A DNA stretch of 64,000 bases from Marthasterias glacialis (taxonomy: Eukaryota; Echinodermata; Asteroidea; Forcipulatida; Asteriidae), in assembly GCA_911728455.2 (NCBI GenBank), contig OU452226.1, positions 19,113,938 through 19,177,937 on the forward strand, given 5' to 3'. The position numbers and the translations under genes were made by a program. Positions 63,770 to 64,000 of the stretch are shown one piece after another. The notes beneath the pieces were generated by a model, which saw only the letters and a program-made list of their open reading frames with translations, searched no databases and was not told the DNA's origin. Every line of letters begins with the position of its first letter. The first letter of the stretch is position 1.

Positions 63770-64000
63770 CTGGTAAGCAGAGGAGGAAATCATAAGATTG
63801 GTTAAGAGTTTTCCCATTACTGCATCTGAGATTCACTGTACCAGCATGCCCATGTGCTGGGACAGGGAGATCAATGTGTTACCACTTTGTTTAACCACTT
63901 GACCACAGAGGCCACACTATCACTCACAAACTTCAAGGGTATGCAGTCGGGTAATAATAATAATAATAATAATGGAGTCTTGTATAGCGCCGGTATCTGC
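63770..64000. other. GCN1: Intron, ending in an (AAT)n SINE-like 3' end
   Basis: No further GCN1 exon detected. AATAATAATGGAGTCTTGTATAGCGCC at the window edge resembles SINE 3' ends at 63078-63130. Confidence 0.5.

Overview
This is a window of an animal nuclear genome. It has short exons with GT...AG junctions, long introns packed with SINEs, LINE remnants, MITE-like elements and minisatellites, and rhodopsin-type receptor genes. A deuterostome invertebrate is likely, most plausibly an echinoderm (inference): the small cluster of near-identical intronless receptors and the tRNA-derived SINE style fit that group, but nothing in the window fixes the species.

Almost the whole window is one gene, the minus-strand orthologue of GCN1, the large HEAT-repeat ribosome-associated protein that activates the eIF2-alpha kinase GCN2. 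I resolved 40 consecutive coding exons between 63769 and 777. They total 7,019 nt, about 2,338 residues, ending in a TGA stop at 777-779. Codon phase matches at all 39 exon-exon junctions and the protein runs collinear with vertebrate GCN1. It starts about 350 residues into the family's usual ~2,670-residue length, so the 5' exons and promoter lie beyond position 64000. The eEF3-like region is carried by about exons 18-24 (43.7-37.1 kb) and the GCN2-binding (RWD-binding) region by about exons 29-34 (14.5-8.6 kb).

The intron between exons 25 and 26 (18577-36282, 17.7 kb) holds a nested cluster on the opposite strand. It has three intact intronless class A GPCR genes (19415, 26810, 31360) and one GPCR pseudogene (33737). 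Each has a related 5' flanking module of about 200-650 bp. One more module (22864-23475) has lost its gene, and another carries a relic N-terminus (31131-31215). LINE and SINE copies duplicated along with the receptors lie between them, as does a foldback-like element with minisatellite arms (24282-25392).

The other introns carry tRNA-derived SINEs of several families, non-LTR LINE 3' ends (one split by a DNA element), and many short inverted-repeat elements, some with visible target-site duplications. They also carry an 18-bp minisatellite (8876-9425), a C-rich polypyrimidine minisatellite (39785-40290), and two tandem arrays that have copied a GCN1 splice-site region (50075-50640 and 58033-58520). 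No CRISPR, bacterial operon, rRNA or convincing functional tRNA gene was seen.
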